Assembly: GCF_003004785.1 (NCBI RefSeq)
Contig: NZ_PVZS01000001.1
Location: forward strand, 62,001-126,000
DNA from: Alsobacter soli
Lineage (GTDB): Bacteria > Pseudomonadota > Alphaproteobacteria > Rhizobiales > Beijerinckiaceae
Direction of reading: 5' to 3'
DNA length: 64,000 nt
A program made the position numbers and the translations under genes. Positions 47,595-56,624 of the stretch are shown one piece after another; within the stretch, counting starts at the first letter, position 1, and each line of letters starts with the position of its first letter. A model generated the notes under the pieces. The model saw nothing but the letters and a program-made list of their open reading frames with translations, was not told the DNA's origin and did not search any database.

Positions 47595-49262
47595 TCACCG
47601 TTGCCGCGCCTCCCATTCGGGGTGCACGAAAGCCGGCGCGTTGCTGGGCGGCAGCGGGTCGCGCCCGCGGATCAGGTCGGAAGCCTTCTCGCCCAGCATG
47701 ATGGCCGGCGCGTTCAGGTTGCCAGTGGTGATGGTCGGGAACGTAGAGGTGTCGGCGACCCGCAGCGCCTCCAATCCGATCACCCGCAACTCGGGATCCA
47801 CCACCGCCATCGGGTCGCCCGCCGCGCCCATGCGGCACGTCCCGCAGGGGTGGTAGGCGCTCTCCAGCTTCTCCCGCAGGAAGGCGTCGATCGCCTCGTC
47901 CGAGGTCGCGTCCGCCCCGGGCTGGATCTCCCGCCCGCGATACGGATCGAAGGCCTTCTGGGCGAAGATCTCGCGCGTCAGCCGCACGCAGGCGCGCATC
48001 TCCTCCCAGTCCTCGGGATGGCTCATGTAGTTGAAGCGGATCGCCGGCTTGGCGAAGGGGTCCGGCCCGCGCAGCCGCACATGGCCGCGGCTCCTGGAGC
48101 GCATCGTCCCCACATGGGCCTGGTACCCATGGGCGCTCGCCAGGCTCTTGCCGTCATACGTGATGGCGAGCGGGAGGAAGTGATACTGGATGTCCGGCCA
48201 GCGCACCCCTGCCCGGCTGCGGATGAATCCGCAGCTCTCGAAGTGGTTGGTCGCCCCAAGCCCGTCCTTGAACGCCATCCAGCGCAGGCCGATCAGCAGC
48301 TTCGCCCAGGCGCCCATGTGCGTGTAGAGCGTGATCGGCTCGCGGCTCTCCACCTGGAAATAGAATTCCATGTGGTCCTGCAGGTTCTCGCCCACGCCGG
48401 GCAGATCCAGCATCACCGGAAGGCCCGCCGCCTGCAGCTCGGCCCCGGGGCCCACGCCCGATAGCTTCAGCAGCACGGGGGAGTTGATGGCGCCTCCCGC
48501 CAGGATCACCTCGCGCCGCGCTCGCACCTGCTGCTCCGGATAGGACGCCCCGCCCGGCTTGTAGGCGACGCCCACGGCCCGCCGTCCTTCGAGGATGACG
48601 CGGGTGGCCATGGCCCGCGGGATCACGCGCAGGTTGGGCCGCCCCATGGCGGGCCGCAGATAGGCGTTGGCGGCGCTCCACCGCCGGCCCGCGTGGATGG
48701 TTCGGTCCATGCGGCCGAAGCCTTCCTGGCGGAAGCCGTTGATGTCGTCCGTCTCCGCATAACCCGCCTGCGTCGCCGCATCCACGAAGGCGCGGTAGAG
48801 CGGGTTCTTCATCGGCCCGTAGCTGGTGTGCAGCGGGCCGTCGGAGCCCCGATAGGCGTCGCCGCCCTCCTCGCGCGTTTCGGCGCGCCGGAAGTAGGGC
48901 AGCACCCGCGCGTAGTCCCAGCCCTTCGCGCCCTGCTCGGCCCAGCCGTCGAAGTCCTGCGCGTTGCCTCGCACATAGACCATGCCGTTGATGGACGACG
49001 ACCCGCCCAGCACCTTGCCGCGCGGCACGTGGAACACCCGGCCGTTGAGATGCGGCTCCGGCTCCGTCTCGTAGCGCCAGTCGTATTTCGCCGAGTTCAT
49101 CGGGATCGACAACGCGCTCGGCATCTGGATGAACGGCGACCAGTCGTTTCCGCCCGCCTCCAGCACGGCGACGGTCACGGAGGGGTCCTCCGTCAGCCGG
49201 TTGGCGATGACGCACCCGGCCGAGCCCGCGCCCACGATGACGTAGTCGAAGCTGTCAGGCAT
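47595..49262 (-). CDS. betA: choline dehydrogenase-type GMC oxidoreductase
   Basis: A 555-residue flavoprotein of the glucose-methanol-choline family. It has the FAD motif [18 protein letters not shown], the GMC signatures [19 protein letters not shown] and [17 protein letters not shown], and the catalytic His in [12 protein letters not shown]. Length and pattern match BetA, which oxidises choline to betaine aldehyde at the membrane. The nearby choline importer supports that substrate. No betB (betaine aldehyde dehydrogenase) or betI is adjacent. Related GMC enzymes acting on other alcohols cannot be fully excluded. Confidence 0.87.
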   Translation of the reverse strand: MPDSFDYVIVGAGSAGCVIANRLTEDPSVTVAVLEAGGNDWSPFIQMPSALSIPMNSAKYDWRYETEPEPHLNGRVFHVPRGKVLGGSSSINGMVYVRGNAQDFDGWAEQGAKGWDYARVLPYFRRAETREEGGDAYRGSDGPLHTSYGPMKNPLYRAFVDAATQAGYAETDDINGFRQEGFGRMDRTIHAGRRWSAANAYLRPAMGRPNLRVIPRAMATRVILEGRRAVGVAYKPGGASYPEQQVRARREVILAGGAINSPVLLKLSGVGPGAELQAAGLPVMLDLPGVGENLQDHMEFYFQVESREPITLYTHMGAWAKLLIGLRWMAFKDGLGATNHFESCGFIRSRAGVRWPDIQYHFLPLAITYDGKSLASAHGYQAHVGTMRSRSRGHVRLRGPDPFAKPAIRFNYMSHPEDWEEMRACVRLTREIFAQKAFDPYRGREIQPGADATSDEAIDAFLREKLESAYHPCGTCRMGAAGDPMAVVDPELRVIGLEALRVADTSTFPTITTGNLNAPAIMLGEKASDLIRGRDPLPPSNAPAFVHPEWEARQR

Positions 49263-49277
49263 GGTCCGCTCGCTCGC

Positions 49278-49359
49278 CGTCATTGCGAGGAGCGAAGCGA
49301 CGAAGCAATCCAGGGGCGTCTGGCGGCATCTGGATTGCTTCGCTGCGCTCGCAATGACG
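49278..49359. repeat. palindromic repeat (family B)
   Basis: CGTCATTGCGAGGAGCG with AAGCAATCCAGGG is answered by CTGGATTGCTTCGCTGCGCTCGCAATGACG, between betA and fhs. Confidence 0.85.
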
Positions 49360-49403
49360 GCTCAATTGGCGAACTGCGCGACGCCGCTTCATCAGGCGCG
49401 CCA

Positions 49404-51092
49404 CTACGACAAGCCCTCGATCTGACCATCGCGATCGAGCCGGATCTGCTCGGCGGACGGAACCCGCGGCAGGCCCGGCATCGTCATGATCTCACCGCAG
49501 ATCACCACCAGGAACCCCGCGCCCGCCCGCAGCCGGATCTCGCGGATCGGAACCACGTGCCCGCTCGGGGCGCCACGCAGGTTCGGGTCCGTCGAGAAGG
49601 AGTACTGGGTCTTCGCCACGCAGATTGGCAGGTTGCCGAAGCCCGCCGCCTGCAGGTCGCGGAACTGGTTGCGAACCGATTGGTCGGCGATGATGTCGGA
49701 GGCTCCGTAGATCTCCGTCGCGATCAGCTTCATCTTGTCCCAAAGCGGCAGCTCGTCCGCATAGAGCGGGTGGAAGCCGTGTCCGTCCAGCCGCCGGCGG
49801 CTCTCCGCCAGGCCCACCACCCGTTCGGCCAGTTCCGTGACGCCGTGCGAACCCTCGGCCCAGTGGTTGCAGATCACCGCGTCCACCCCGAGTTGCGAAG
49901 CGCAGAACTCCTGGATGAGCCGGTGCTCGGCTTCCGTGTCCGCATGGAAGCGGTTGATGGCGACGATCGTCGGGACGCCGAACTTGCCGACATTGCCCAC
50001 ATGCCGGGCCAGGTTCGCGAGCCCCTTGCGCACGGCCTCCAGGTTCTCGGGCCCGAGCTGGTCCTTCGGCACGCCGCCATGCATCTTAAGCGCCCGGACC
50101 GTCGCGACCACCACGGCCGCGGCCGGCGTGAGCCCGGCCTTGCGGCATTTGATGTCGAAGAACTTCTCCGCCCCGAGGTCCGCCCCGAAGCCAGCCTCGG
50201 TGACCACGTAGTCGGCGAGCTTCAACGCCGTGCGCGTCGCCACCACAGAGTTGCAGCCATGCGCGATGTTGGCGAAAGGCCCGCCATGCACGAAGGCCGG
50301 CGAGCCTTCCAGCGTTTGCACCAGGTTGGGCTGCAGCGCATCCTTCAGCAGAACGGTCATGGCGCCGGCGGCTTTCAGCGCTGCCGCCGTGACCGCCGTC
50401 TTGTCGCGGGTGTAGCCCACGATGATGCGCCCGAGCCGCTCCTCCAGATCCCTGAGGTCGCGCGCCAGGCAGAAGATGGCCATGACTTCGGACGCGACCG
50501 TGATGTCGAAGCCGTCCTCGCGCGGAAAGCCGTTCGCAACGCCGCCGAGCGAGGAGACGATCTCGCGCAGCGCGCGGTCGTTCATGTCCAGCACGCGCCG
50601 CCAGTTGATGCGCCGCGGGTCGAGGCCGAGCTCGTTGCCCCAGTACACATGATTGTCGATCAAAGCGGCGAGCAGGTTGTTGGCCGCCGTGATGGCGTGG
50701 AAGTCGCCCGTGAAATGCAGGTTGATCTGCTCCATGGGCACGACCTGGGCGTAGCCCCCGCCGGCCGCGCCGCCCTTCATGCCGAAGCAGGGGCCGAGCG
50801 AAGGTTCCCGGATGCAGATCATCGCCTTGCGGCCGATGCGGTTGAGCCCGTCCCCCAAGCCGACCGTCGTGGTCGTCTTGCCCTCGCCCGCAGGCGTCGG
50901 GCTGATGGCCGTGACCAGGATCAGCTTGCCGTCAGGGCGTCCCTCCAGGCTCTCGATGAAGTCGAAGCCGACCTTGCCGATGTGCCGTCCGTAAGGATGC
51001 AGCGCATCCGCCGGAATGCCGAGCCGCTCGCCGATCGCTTCGATCGGCCGAAGCTTCGCCGCCCGGGCGATCTCGAGGTCTGAGGCCATCAT
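49404..51092 (-). CDS. fhs: formate--tetrahydrofolate ligase
   Basis: A 562-residue cytoplasmic enzyme joining formate and tetrahydrofolate with ATP to give 10-formyl-THF; the reverse direction yields ATP from formyl-THF. Visible are the ATP loop [38 protein letters not shown] and [26 protein letters not shown]. Two adjacent ATG codons are possible starts; GGGGGAC precedes them. Beside folate-linked demethylation genes it may handle one-carbon units from methyl groups, an inference from position. Confidence 0.96.
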   Translation of the reverse strand: MMASDLEIARAAKLRPIEAIGERLGIPADALHPYGRHIGKVGFDFIESLEGRPDGKLILVTAISPTPAGEGKTTTTVGLGDGLNRIGRKAMICIREPSLGPCFGMKGGAAGGGYAQVVPMEQINLHFTGDFHAITAANNLLAALIDNHVYWGNELGLDPRRINWRRVLDMNDRALREIVSSLGGVANGFPREDGFDITVASEVMAIFCLARDLRDLEERLGRIIVGYTRDKTAVTAAALKAAGAMTVLLKDALQPNLVQTLEGSPAFVHGGPFANIAHGCNSVVATRTALKLADYVVTEAGFGADLGAEKFFDIKCRKAGLTPAAAVVVATVRALKMHGGVPKDQLGPENLEAVRKGLANLARHVGNVGKFGVPTIVAINRFHADTEAEHRLIQEFCASQLGVDAVICNHWAEGSHGVTELAERVVGLAESRRRLDGHGFHPLYADELPLWDKMKLIATEIYGASDIIADQSVRNQFRDLQAAGFGNLPICVAKTQYSFSTDPNLRGAPSGHVVPIREIRLRAGAGFLVVICGEIMTMPGLPRVPSAEQIRLDRDGQIEGLS

Positions 51093-51263
51093 GCGTCCCC
51101 CGCGGCCGCCTCATGCGGGCGGCTCCGGGACAGCATTCTGGAGGGCCGATGTCGCCCCGCCGTGAGCCGATGCGCCTCCTTCTGGCCAAAAACCGTCGCG
51201 CGCTTCGCGCCGGACGCGCCGCCCCTGACCGGACACGATGAGCGCTCGCACCCACACCTCTCC

Positions 51264-51297
51264 CGTCCTTGCGAGCGCAGCGAAGCAATCCAGGGGG
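51264..51297. repeat. palindromic repeat, single arm (family B)
   Basis: CGTCCTTGCGAGCGCAGCG with AAGCAATCCAGGGG, but no answering arm. It lies within the 390-base gap upstream of fhs. Confidence 0.7.
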
Positions 51298-51340
51298 GCC
51301 GATTCAATGCATCAAAGCGAGCCGGCCACGCATAAGCCTC

Positions 51341-51454
51341 CGTCATCCCCGGCCGGAGCCGCGCAGGCGGCGGAGGGGAAGGGGATCCAGGCCGAACGCC
51401 CGGTCCTCCTGGATCCCCTCCCCCGGCCTGATGCGCAGGCCGCCGGGGGTGACG
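51341..51454. repeat. REP-type palindromic repeat (family A)
   Basis: CGTCATCCCCGGCCGGAGCC to GCCGGGGGTGACG with GGGGATCC inner arms. With the single arm at 51264 it fills most of the gap between fhs and the GFA-family gene; no further gene is seen there. Confidence 0.85.
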
Positions 51455-51482
51455 CGCGGGACCTTTGATTTCGCGCGACGGC

Positions 51483-51887
51483 CTACTCGTCGTCCCCCGC
51501 GGAACAGGGCTTCCCGTCCGTGATCTCGTAGAAGTCCGATTTGTCGGCGCAGAAGATGTGCTCGCGGATGAGCAGCCCCGTGGGCGGATCGAGGGCCCCG
51601 GCCATGATGCTCGTGGTATCGCCGGCGGTGGGGCGCCAGAACAGGTTGCCGCCGCAACGGCTGCAGAAGCCGCGCTCGGCCGTGTCGGAAGATCGATACC
51701 AGGCGAGCGTGCCGTCGGCGCTGAAGGCGATGTCGGCGGTCTTCGCCCGGCTCGCCGCTACGAAGTTGCCGGAGGTCTTGCGGCATTGGCTGCAGTGGCA
51801 GGCCACGATGTCCCGCAGGGGCCCGTGGACCGCGAAGGCGACGCCGCCGCACAGGCAGGAGCCTGTCGTCCTCTCGGATCCACTCAC
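51483..51887 (-). CDS. GFA/CENP-V-family protein
   Basis: A 134-residue zinc-binding protein of the glutathione-dependent formaldehyde-activating (GFA) superfamily. Zinc-ligand cysteines are visible in GSCLCGGV, CHCSQCRKTSG and GFCSRCGGNLFW. The start GTG overlaps the stop of the GbdR-like gene (GTGA), so the two are co-translated. GFA proteins are diverse and few have proven activity. Here the demethylation context makes formaldehyde handling plausible but not shown. Confidence 0.87.
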   Translation of the reverse strand: MSGSERTTGSCLCGGVAFAVHGPLRDIVACHCSQCRKTSGNFVAASRAKTADIAFSADGTLAWYRSSDTAERGFCSRCGGNLFWRPTAGDTTSIMAGALDPPTGLLIREHIFCADKSDFYEITDGKPCSAGDDE

Positions 51888-52936
51888 TGCAGGCCCCGCC
51901 GCTCGTGCGAGGGCGTGCGGCCGAAATGCTCGCTGTAGCACTTGGAGAAGTGCGAGGCCGAGACGAAGCCGCAGGCGAGCCCGATGGTGAGGATCGGCAT
52001 GGACGTCTGGCGCAGCAGGAACCGCGCCCGATTGAGGCGCAGGCCCAGGTAGTACTTCGTGGGCGCCTCGCCGATGTACTTGCGGAAAAGCCGCTCGAGC
52101 TGGCGCGTCGACAGCCCCACCTCGTCGGCGAGCTCGGCGCAGGAGAGCGGCGTCTCCAGGCTCTTCTCCATCTCGGACACCACCGCCAGCAGCTTGGGAT
52201 GCGCCACGCCGAGGCGCGCCCGCAGTTCCATCCGCTGCCGCTCGTGCGCGTCGCGCTGCCGGTGGTGAATGAGCTGGTCCGTGACCTGAGCGGCGATCTC
52301 CGGCCCCTTCTGCTTGGCGATCATCGACAGCATCATGTCGATCGCGGCGGTGCCGCCCGCGCAGGTGAAGCGGTTGCGGTCGATCTCGAACAGCTCCTGC
52401 GTCACGTCGATGTCGGCGAACTCCTCCCGGAAGCTGTCGTGGTTCTCCCAATGGATTGTGCATCGGCGGCCGGCCAGCAGCCCGGCCTTGGCGAGCACGT
52501 AGGTGCCCGTGCACACGGCGCCGATCTGCACGCCGTAGAAGGCGAGCGTCCGCAGCTTGGAGATGAGCTCCCGGTGGTCGAAACGATGCACGTCGAGGCC
52601 GGAGCACACTACCACGGCCGGCATGGGCCCGACGTCGTGGTAGCTGCCGTCCGCCGCGATGCTGACGCCGTTCGAAGCCGTGACCGGTTTGCCGTCCGGC
52701 GAGAAGATGCGCCAGCCGTAGAGCGTCCTGCCGGCGCAGCGGTTCGCCAGGCGCAGCGGCTCGATCGCCGACGTGAAGGCGATCATGGAGAAATCCGGCG
52801 TCATCAGGAAGCCGAAGGTGTGGACGCTGTCGGGCGTTCCGACCGTGGACGGCGCCGATGCGGGCGCGGGCGGGGCTTCGCCAGACGGCGACAAACCAGG
52901 CGTGCGGAACATCGTGACGTTTCCCCTCAGCGACAT
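51884..52936 (-). CDS. GlxA/AraC-family regulator, GbdR-like
   Basis: A 350-residue regulator. The N-terminal two thirds are a DJ-1/PfpI-like domain (TFGFLMTPDFSMIAFTSAIEPLRLAN; VQIGAVCTGTYVLAKAGLL with the central Cys), and the C-terminus is a double HTH of AraC type (SCAELADEVGLSTRQLERLFRKYIG and MPILTIGLACGFVSASHFSKCYSEHFGRTP). This is the architecture of GbdR and related regulators that respond to glycine betaine or dimethylglycine. The nearby catabolic genes fit that role. TGAGG precedes the ATG at 52936. Confidence 0.85.
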   Translation of the reverse strand: MSLRGNVTMFRTPGLSPSGEAPPAPASAPSTVGTPDSVHTFGFLMTPDFSMIAFTSAIEPLRLANRCAGRTLYGWRIFSPDGKPVTASNGVSIAADGSYHDVGPMPAVVVCSGLDVHRFDHRELISKLRTLAFYGVQIGAVCTGTYVLAKAGLLAGRRCTIHWENHDSFREEFADIDVTQELFEIDRNRFTCAGGTAAIDMMLSMIAKQKGPEIAAQVTDQLIHHRQRDAHERQRMELRARLGVAHPKLLAVVSEMEKSLETPLSCAELADEVGLSTRQLERLFRKYIGEAPTKYYLGLRLNRARFLLRQTSMPILTIGLACGFVSASHFSKCYSEHFGRTPSHERRGLQ

Positions 52937-53033
52937 CACGGCCTCAGCTTCCGCCTGATTGAAGCACGCGGCCTATCGTTTGGCGACATTTCATGTCGCC
53001 CGGGGAACAGTCGATGCAGGTTTCTGAGTGGCG

Positions 53034-54119
53034 TCAGCCCGACGCGGCCGGCTTGGATGCGTCGGATCCGACAGCCGTGAGGCGTGCCCGGCGCCGCTCG
53101 GGCCGGGGCTGGGCCTCGCCCTCGCCGGCCGGCCCCTCCGGCCCGCGCCGCAGCGTCTCCAATTCCTGCTGTAGCGCGCGCCGATCCGCCCGCGCCGCCT
53201 CGAGCGCCGTGTCCGCCGCGGCCTTTTCGCTCCGCAGCTTCTCGACCAGCTCCGCCCGGTCAGACACCGCGGCGATGTCGACCGCATGGACGCGCTCCGC
53301 GGCTGCGAGCGCCGCCTCGGCCCGCAGCGACTCGGCCTCCAGCCTGGCCTTGGCCTGGTCGAGATCCCCGCGCAGCGCCGCCGTCGCCTCGGCGCCCTGC
53401 CGCGCCTCCGCGCGCAGCGTCTCGACCAGCCGGTCGCGCTCGTCGCGCTCCTGCGCGAGCGCCTGCGCGCGCTCGTCCAGCGCCGCCCGCCGGGACTCCA
53501 GCTCGCTGAGCCGCGCGTCGCGCTCGGCCACCTCGACCCGCGCCTGAGCCAGCCCGCGCTCCGCGTCGGCGAGGCGCGCCTTGAAGCTTTCCAGGGAGGT
53601 CTCCAGCGTGGAGATGACGAGCCGCCGCTCCTCCGAGAGCTCCTGGAGCGCCGCGTGCTCGCGCTGCAGCGCCTCCAGTTCCCCGCGCCGCGCCGCAAGG
53701 TCCTCGCCGCCAGCCTTGAGCTGCCCGGTGGCGGCCTCGAGATTGGCGGACGCCGCCTCCAGCGAGGCGCGCGTCGCCGCGAGATCGGCCTCCAGCCCAG
53801 CGATGGCCTGCGCCCGCGCGTCGACCTCCGCCTGCAGGTCGGCGATGCGCACGGCCCTGCGGCCGAGCTCCGCCATGTCCTCCGCATGCGCCCGCGCCGC
53901 CGCCTCGGCGCGCATCTCGACGCGCCGCGCCTCCACGGCCATTTCGGCGCGGAGGTGGTCGCGCTCCGCCGCGATCTCCGCCATGGACAGGGGAAGCCGC
54001 GCCTCCACGCGCCGCCGCGCGAGCCGCTCGGCCCGCCGGGATAGCGCGGGCAACACCAGGATCGCCAGCAGGGCCGCCGCGAGGAAGCCCAGGGCGAAGA
54101 TCATGCCCGTTTCGATCAC
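53034..54119 (-). CDS. membrane-anchored coiled-coil protein
   Basis: A 361-residue protein with one N-terminal membrane helix (MIFALGFLAAALLAILVLPAL), then almost continuous heptad-rich Ala/Glu/Arg/Leu sequence from about residue 50 to 330, and a basic Pro-rich tail. No enzymatic motif is present. The start may be GTG at 54119 (GGAGAGG upstream) or ATG at 54104. Long single-pass coiled-coil proteins of this kind often organise the cell envelope or chromosome, but no function can be assigned. Confidence 0.82.
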   Translation of the reverse strand: MIETGMIFALGFLAAALLAILVLPALSRRAERLARRRVEARLPLSMAEIAAERDHLRAEMAVEARRVEMRAEAAARAHAEDMAELGRRAVRIADLQAEVDARAQAIAGLEADLAATRASLEAASANLEAATGQLKAGGEDLAARRGELEALQREHAALQELSEERRLVISTLETSLESFKARLADAERGLAQARVEVAERDARLSELESRRAALDERAQALAQERDERDRLVETLRAEARQGAEATAALRGDLDQAKARLEAESLRAEAALAAAERVHAVDIAAVSDRAELVEKLRSEKAAADTALEAARADRRALQQELETLRRGPEGPAGEGEAQPRPERRRARLTAVGSDASKPAASG

Positions 54120-54225
54120 CGCCGGGGGCCTCTCCGATCACTGTCGCCCGCGAGCATGGCACGCCTCGGGCGATGTTTCCAACCCGGAACGCGCATCCGG
54201 TGAGCGCCAAGGCGCCGCAAGGGCG

Positions 54226-54810
54226 TCAGAACGGGTTCCACGTCGCGTTGGGCGTGAACTTGAGATAGCCGACATTGACCCCGAGCCGGGCGCCGACGCC
54301 CGCGCTGATCGGCACGACCACCATCTGGTCCGCCACCAGCGCGGTCATCCCGAAGCCTCCGACGAAATAGGCCGAGCCGTCCACTCCGCCGAAGCGCTGG
54401 AACAGCGCCTCCGTGGACGGCATGTTGTAGACCAGCATCATCGTGCGCGCGCCCTGTCCGCCGAAGTCGAAGCCGAAAGACGGCCCCTGCCAGAACACGC
54501 GACGGTCGCCGGCGTTCCGCGTGTAGAGCACGCCTTCGCCATAGCGCAGGCCGCCCACGAACGCCGCCCCGCCCTCCTGGCCGAGGATGTAGCCGTTCGG
54601 CTGGCCCCAGCGCCGCGTCGCTTCCTCGATGGTCAGCGCCAGCCCGCGGCTGACGTTGCCGAAGAAGCGGTGGCCGGAGTTGACCAGCTCGTCCGACGAA
54701 TAGGTGCTGGGCGGAGGGCTGTGGCGATACTGGGCGAAGGCCGTATCGGCCGAGACCAGGGCGAGGATGACGAGGGCGGCACGGGCCAGAAGGCGCATGC
54801 TGGATGTCAT
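54226..54810 (-). CDS. DUF1134-family exported protein
   Basis: A 194-residue protein with a signal peptide (MRLLARAALVILALVSADTAFA, cleavage before Q). The mature part is a Gly-rich beta domain with WQGPSFGFDFGGQGARTMMLVYNM and VGGFGMTALVADQMVVVPISAGVGARLGVNVGYLKFT (one domain, about residues 105-190), the pattern of DUF1134 (SYLF-related) proteins. GGAGC precedes the ATG. A periplasmic, possibly lipid-binding role is assumed from the family. Confidence 0.87.
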   Translation of the reverse strand: MTSSMRLLARAALVILALVSADTAFAQYRHSPPPSTYSSDELVNSGHRFFGNVSRGLALTIEEATRRWGQPNGYILGQEGGAAFVGGLRYGEGVLYTRNAGDRRVFWQGPSFGFDFGGQGARTMMLVYNMPSTEALFQRFGGVDGSAYFVGGFGMTALVADQMVVVPISAGVGARLGVNVGYLKFTPNATWNPF

Positions 54811-54894
54811 GAAGCTCCTCCGCTTCGCGCGCAGGGGTCGAGCGACCGGCCGCCAAGGACCGCGTCAACCCAACCGCAAGCGCCGTCGTGCTAG

Positions 54895-55434
54895 ATGCGG
54901 CCGGACGGCCGCATGGATCGAATCACCCACATGTTAGACTCTGGACGAAGTGTGTCGCAGGCAAGGCCCTTTCGCGCCGCCATCTTGGCCCTGGCCTTGG
55001 CGCTCGGGCCGGCGGCCGCCGGCGCGGCCCAGGATTACGGGCTCACCACCCAGCGGGTCGTCGTGGACCCGCTCTCCGGCATCGCGCTCTTCGGCTACGA
55101 CCCGGTGGCCTATTTCGTGGATGGCAAGCCCGTCCCGGGAAGCCCGGACCACGAGTGGCGCTGGTCGGGAGCCACCTGGCGCTTCGCCTCGGCGGCCAAC
55201 AAGGCCGAATTCCAGCGCGCGCCGGAGTCCTTCGCGCCCGCCTATGGCGGCTACGACGCCGACGCCGTGCTCAGGCGGTCTCCGGTCGCCGCCGACCCCA
55301 GCGTCTTCGCCGTCCGGGACGAGCGGCTGTTCCTGTTCCGCTCGCCCGAGGCCCGGGACGCCTTCTTCGCCACGGGCGGGCCGGCGGCGGCGGACCAGAT
55401 CTGGCCCGGGCTCCTGGCCGAATTGTCGCCGTAA
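54895..55434 (+). CDS. exported YHS-domain-like protein
   Basis: A 179-residue protein. A hydrophobic signal segment (FRAAILALALALGPAAAGAA) follows a 25-35-residue N-terminus. The mature domain has GYDPVAYFVDGKPVPGSPDHEWRWSG and WRFASAANKAEFQRAPESFAPAYGGY, which is the YHS pattern found in periplasmic proteins of Alphaproteobacteria. Start choice is unsure: ATG codons at 54913 and 54931 are in frame, and none has a clear ribosome-binding site. Metal binding is suggested for some YHS domains. Confidence 0.8.
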   Translation: MRPDGRMDRITHMLDSGRSVSQARPFRAAILALALALGPAAAGAAQDYGLTTQRVVVDPLSGIALFGYDPVAYFVDGKPVPGSPDHEWRWSGATWRFASAANKAEFQRAPESFAPAYGGYDADAVLRRSPVAADPSVFAVRDERLFLFRSPEARDAFFATGGPAAADQIWPGLLAELSP

Positions 55435-55546
55435 CGGGGGCGCTCCCTTGCTTGTGGGCGCCGCCGCCTTTCATCGAAGCGCCATGCGGTGTATCGGCAG
55501 GAAGGCGGCCTTTGCCGATTCGGCGGCGGACGGCGGAGAACAGGAC

Positions 55547-56194
55547 ATGACGGCCATCACCCTCGACGCTCTCGACCTCGCGGCTTTGCTGTGCAGCCGC
55601 GTCTGCCATGACGTCATCAGCCCGGTCGGGGCGATCGTGAACGGCCTCGAGGTCCTGGAGGACGAGAAGGACGAGTCCATGCGCGGCTTCGCGCAGGACC
55701 TCATCAAGAAGAGCGCCCGGCAGGCCTCCGCCCGCCTCCAGTTCGCCCGCCTCGCCTTCGGCGCGGCCGGGTCGGCCGGCGCCGCCATCGACACCGGCGA
55801 CGCCGAGCAGGTCGCGCGCGGATTCATCGCCGACGACCGCACGACCCTCAACTGGACCGCCCCGCGGGTTCTCCTGCCGAAGAACCAGGTCAAGCTGCTC
55901 CTCAATCTCCTGGTGATCGCCACCACCGCGGTTCCACGCGGCGGCGTGATCAGCGTCACCCTGACGGTGGAGGGCGACATCGGCACGTTCCTGATCACCG
56001 CCAAGGGCATCAACGCGCGCATTCCCTCGGCCGCGCCCTCGCTGCTGGCGGGCGCCCCGGAGAGCGGCACGGTGGACGCCCACGGCATCCAGCCCTTCTA
56101 CACGGGGCTGATCGCCCGCGCCGCCAACATGACCGTCGACCTGTCGATCGAGGGCGACACGGTCACGATCTCGGCGAAGCCCAAGGCCGCCTGA
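55547..56194 (+). CDS. chpT: histidine phosphotransferase ChpT
   Basis: A 215-residue cytoplasmic phosphotransferase that relays phosphate from CckA to CtrA and CpdR. The dimerisation helix carries LCSRVCHDVISPVGAIVNGLEVL with phosphorylated His21, and the C-terminal part is a degenerate HATPase-like fold (LPKNQVKLLLNLLVIATTAVPRGG). This is the ChpT/DUF2328 layout. GGAG precedes the ATG. Its target CtrA is encoded about 4.3 kb away. Confidence 0.92.
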   Translation: MTAITLDALDLAALLCSRVCHDVISPVGAIVNGLEVLEDEKDESMRGFAQDLIKKSARQASARLQFARLAFGAAGSAGAAIDTGDAEQVARGFIADDRTTLNWTAPRVLLPKNQVKLLLNLLVIATTAVPRGGVISVTLTVEGDIGTFLITAKGINARIPSAAPSLLAGAPESGTVDAHGIQPFYTGLIARAANMTVDLSIEGDTVTISAKPKAA

Positions 56195-56243
56195 GCGACG
56201 CAGGCGGATCACCGCCTCCTGGAGGCTGCAGATCGGCCTCCCC

Positions 56244-56275
56244 CGTCCTTGCGAGCGAAGCGAAGCGATCCAGGG
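56244..56275. repeat. palindromic repeat, single arm (family B)
   Basis: CGTCCTTGCGAGCGAAGCG with AAGCGATCCAGGG just after chpT, without an answering arm. It belongs to a repeat-rich 430-base gap (56195-56624). Confidence 0.7.
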
Positions 56276-56335
56276 CCTCCAAGGCCGGTCGCACGCGCGT
56301 CTGCATCCTCAGGTCAACCGGCGCGTCCACCTGAC

Positions 56336-56412
56336 CGTCATCCCCGGGCTCGTCCCGGGGATCCACGCCCGGGACGGCGCGGTGGATGGCCGGGACAAGC
56401 CCGGCCACGACG
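56336..56412. repeat. palindromic repeat (CCCGGGCTCGTCCCGGG family)
   Basis: CGTCATCCCCGGGCTCGTCCCGGGGATCCACG is answered by GTGGATGGCCGGGACAAGCCCGGCCACGACGG. This is a third repeat family, known widely from Hyphomicrobiales intergenic regions. Confidence 0.8.
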
Positions 56413-56426
56413 GCGTGTTTTGCGCT

Positions 56427-56503
56427 ATTGCGAGCGAAGCGAAGCGATCCAGTGGACCGCCCGGCTCCTGGATTGCTTCGTCGCTGCGCTCCTCGCAAGG
56501 ACG
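56427..56503. repeat. palindromic repeat (family B)
   Basis: ATTGCGAGCGAAGCG with AAGCGATCCAG is answered by CTGGATTGCTTCGTCGCTGCG and CGCAAGGACGG. It is the last of three repeats stacked between chpT and cheA. Confidence 0.8.
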
Positions 56504-56551
56504 GCCGGGGCTTCAAGGCGACCGCGCGTCCGGCATTTGCTCGACATCTGT

Positions 56552-56575
56552 TCAACCGATCATCAACGGTTGATG
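56552..56575. promoter_or_regulatory. overlapping inverted repeats ahead of cheA (possible operator)
   Basis: TCAACCG (56552-56558) pairs with CGGTTGA (56567-56573), and CATCAAC-G-GTTGATG (56561-56575) is a second perfect palindrome sharing the right arm. They end 49 bases before the cheA start. The two alternative palindromes suggest a protein-binding site or competing mRNA hairpins. No regulator is known. Confidence 0.4.
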
Positions 56576-56624
56576 GGGCATGAATGGGTTTGGCGCCGGA
56601 CGCGGCGCCGAACCGGGAAGCCCC

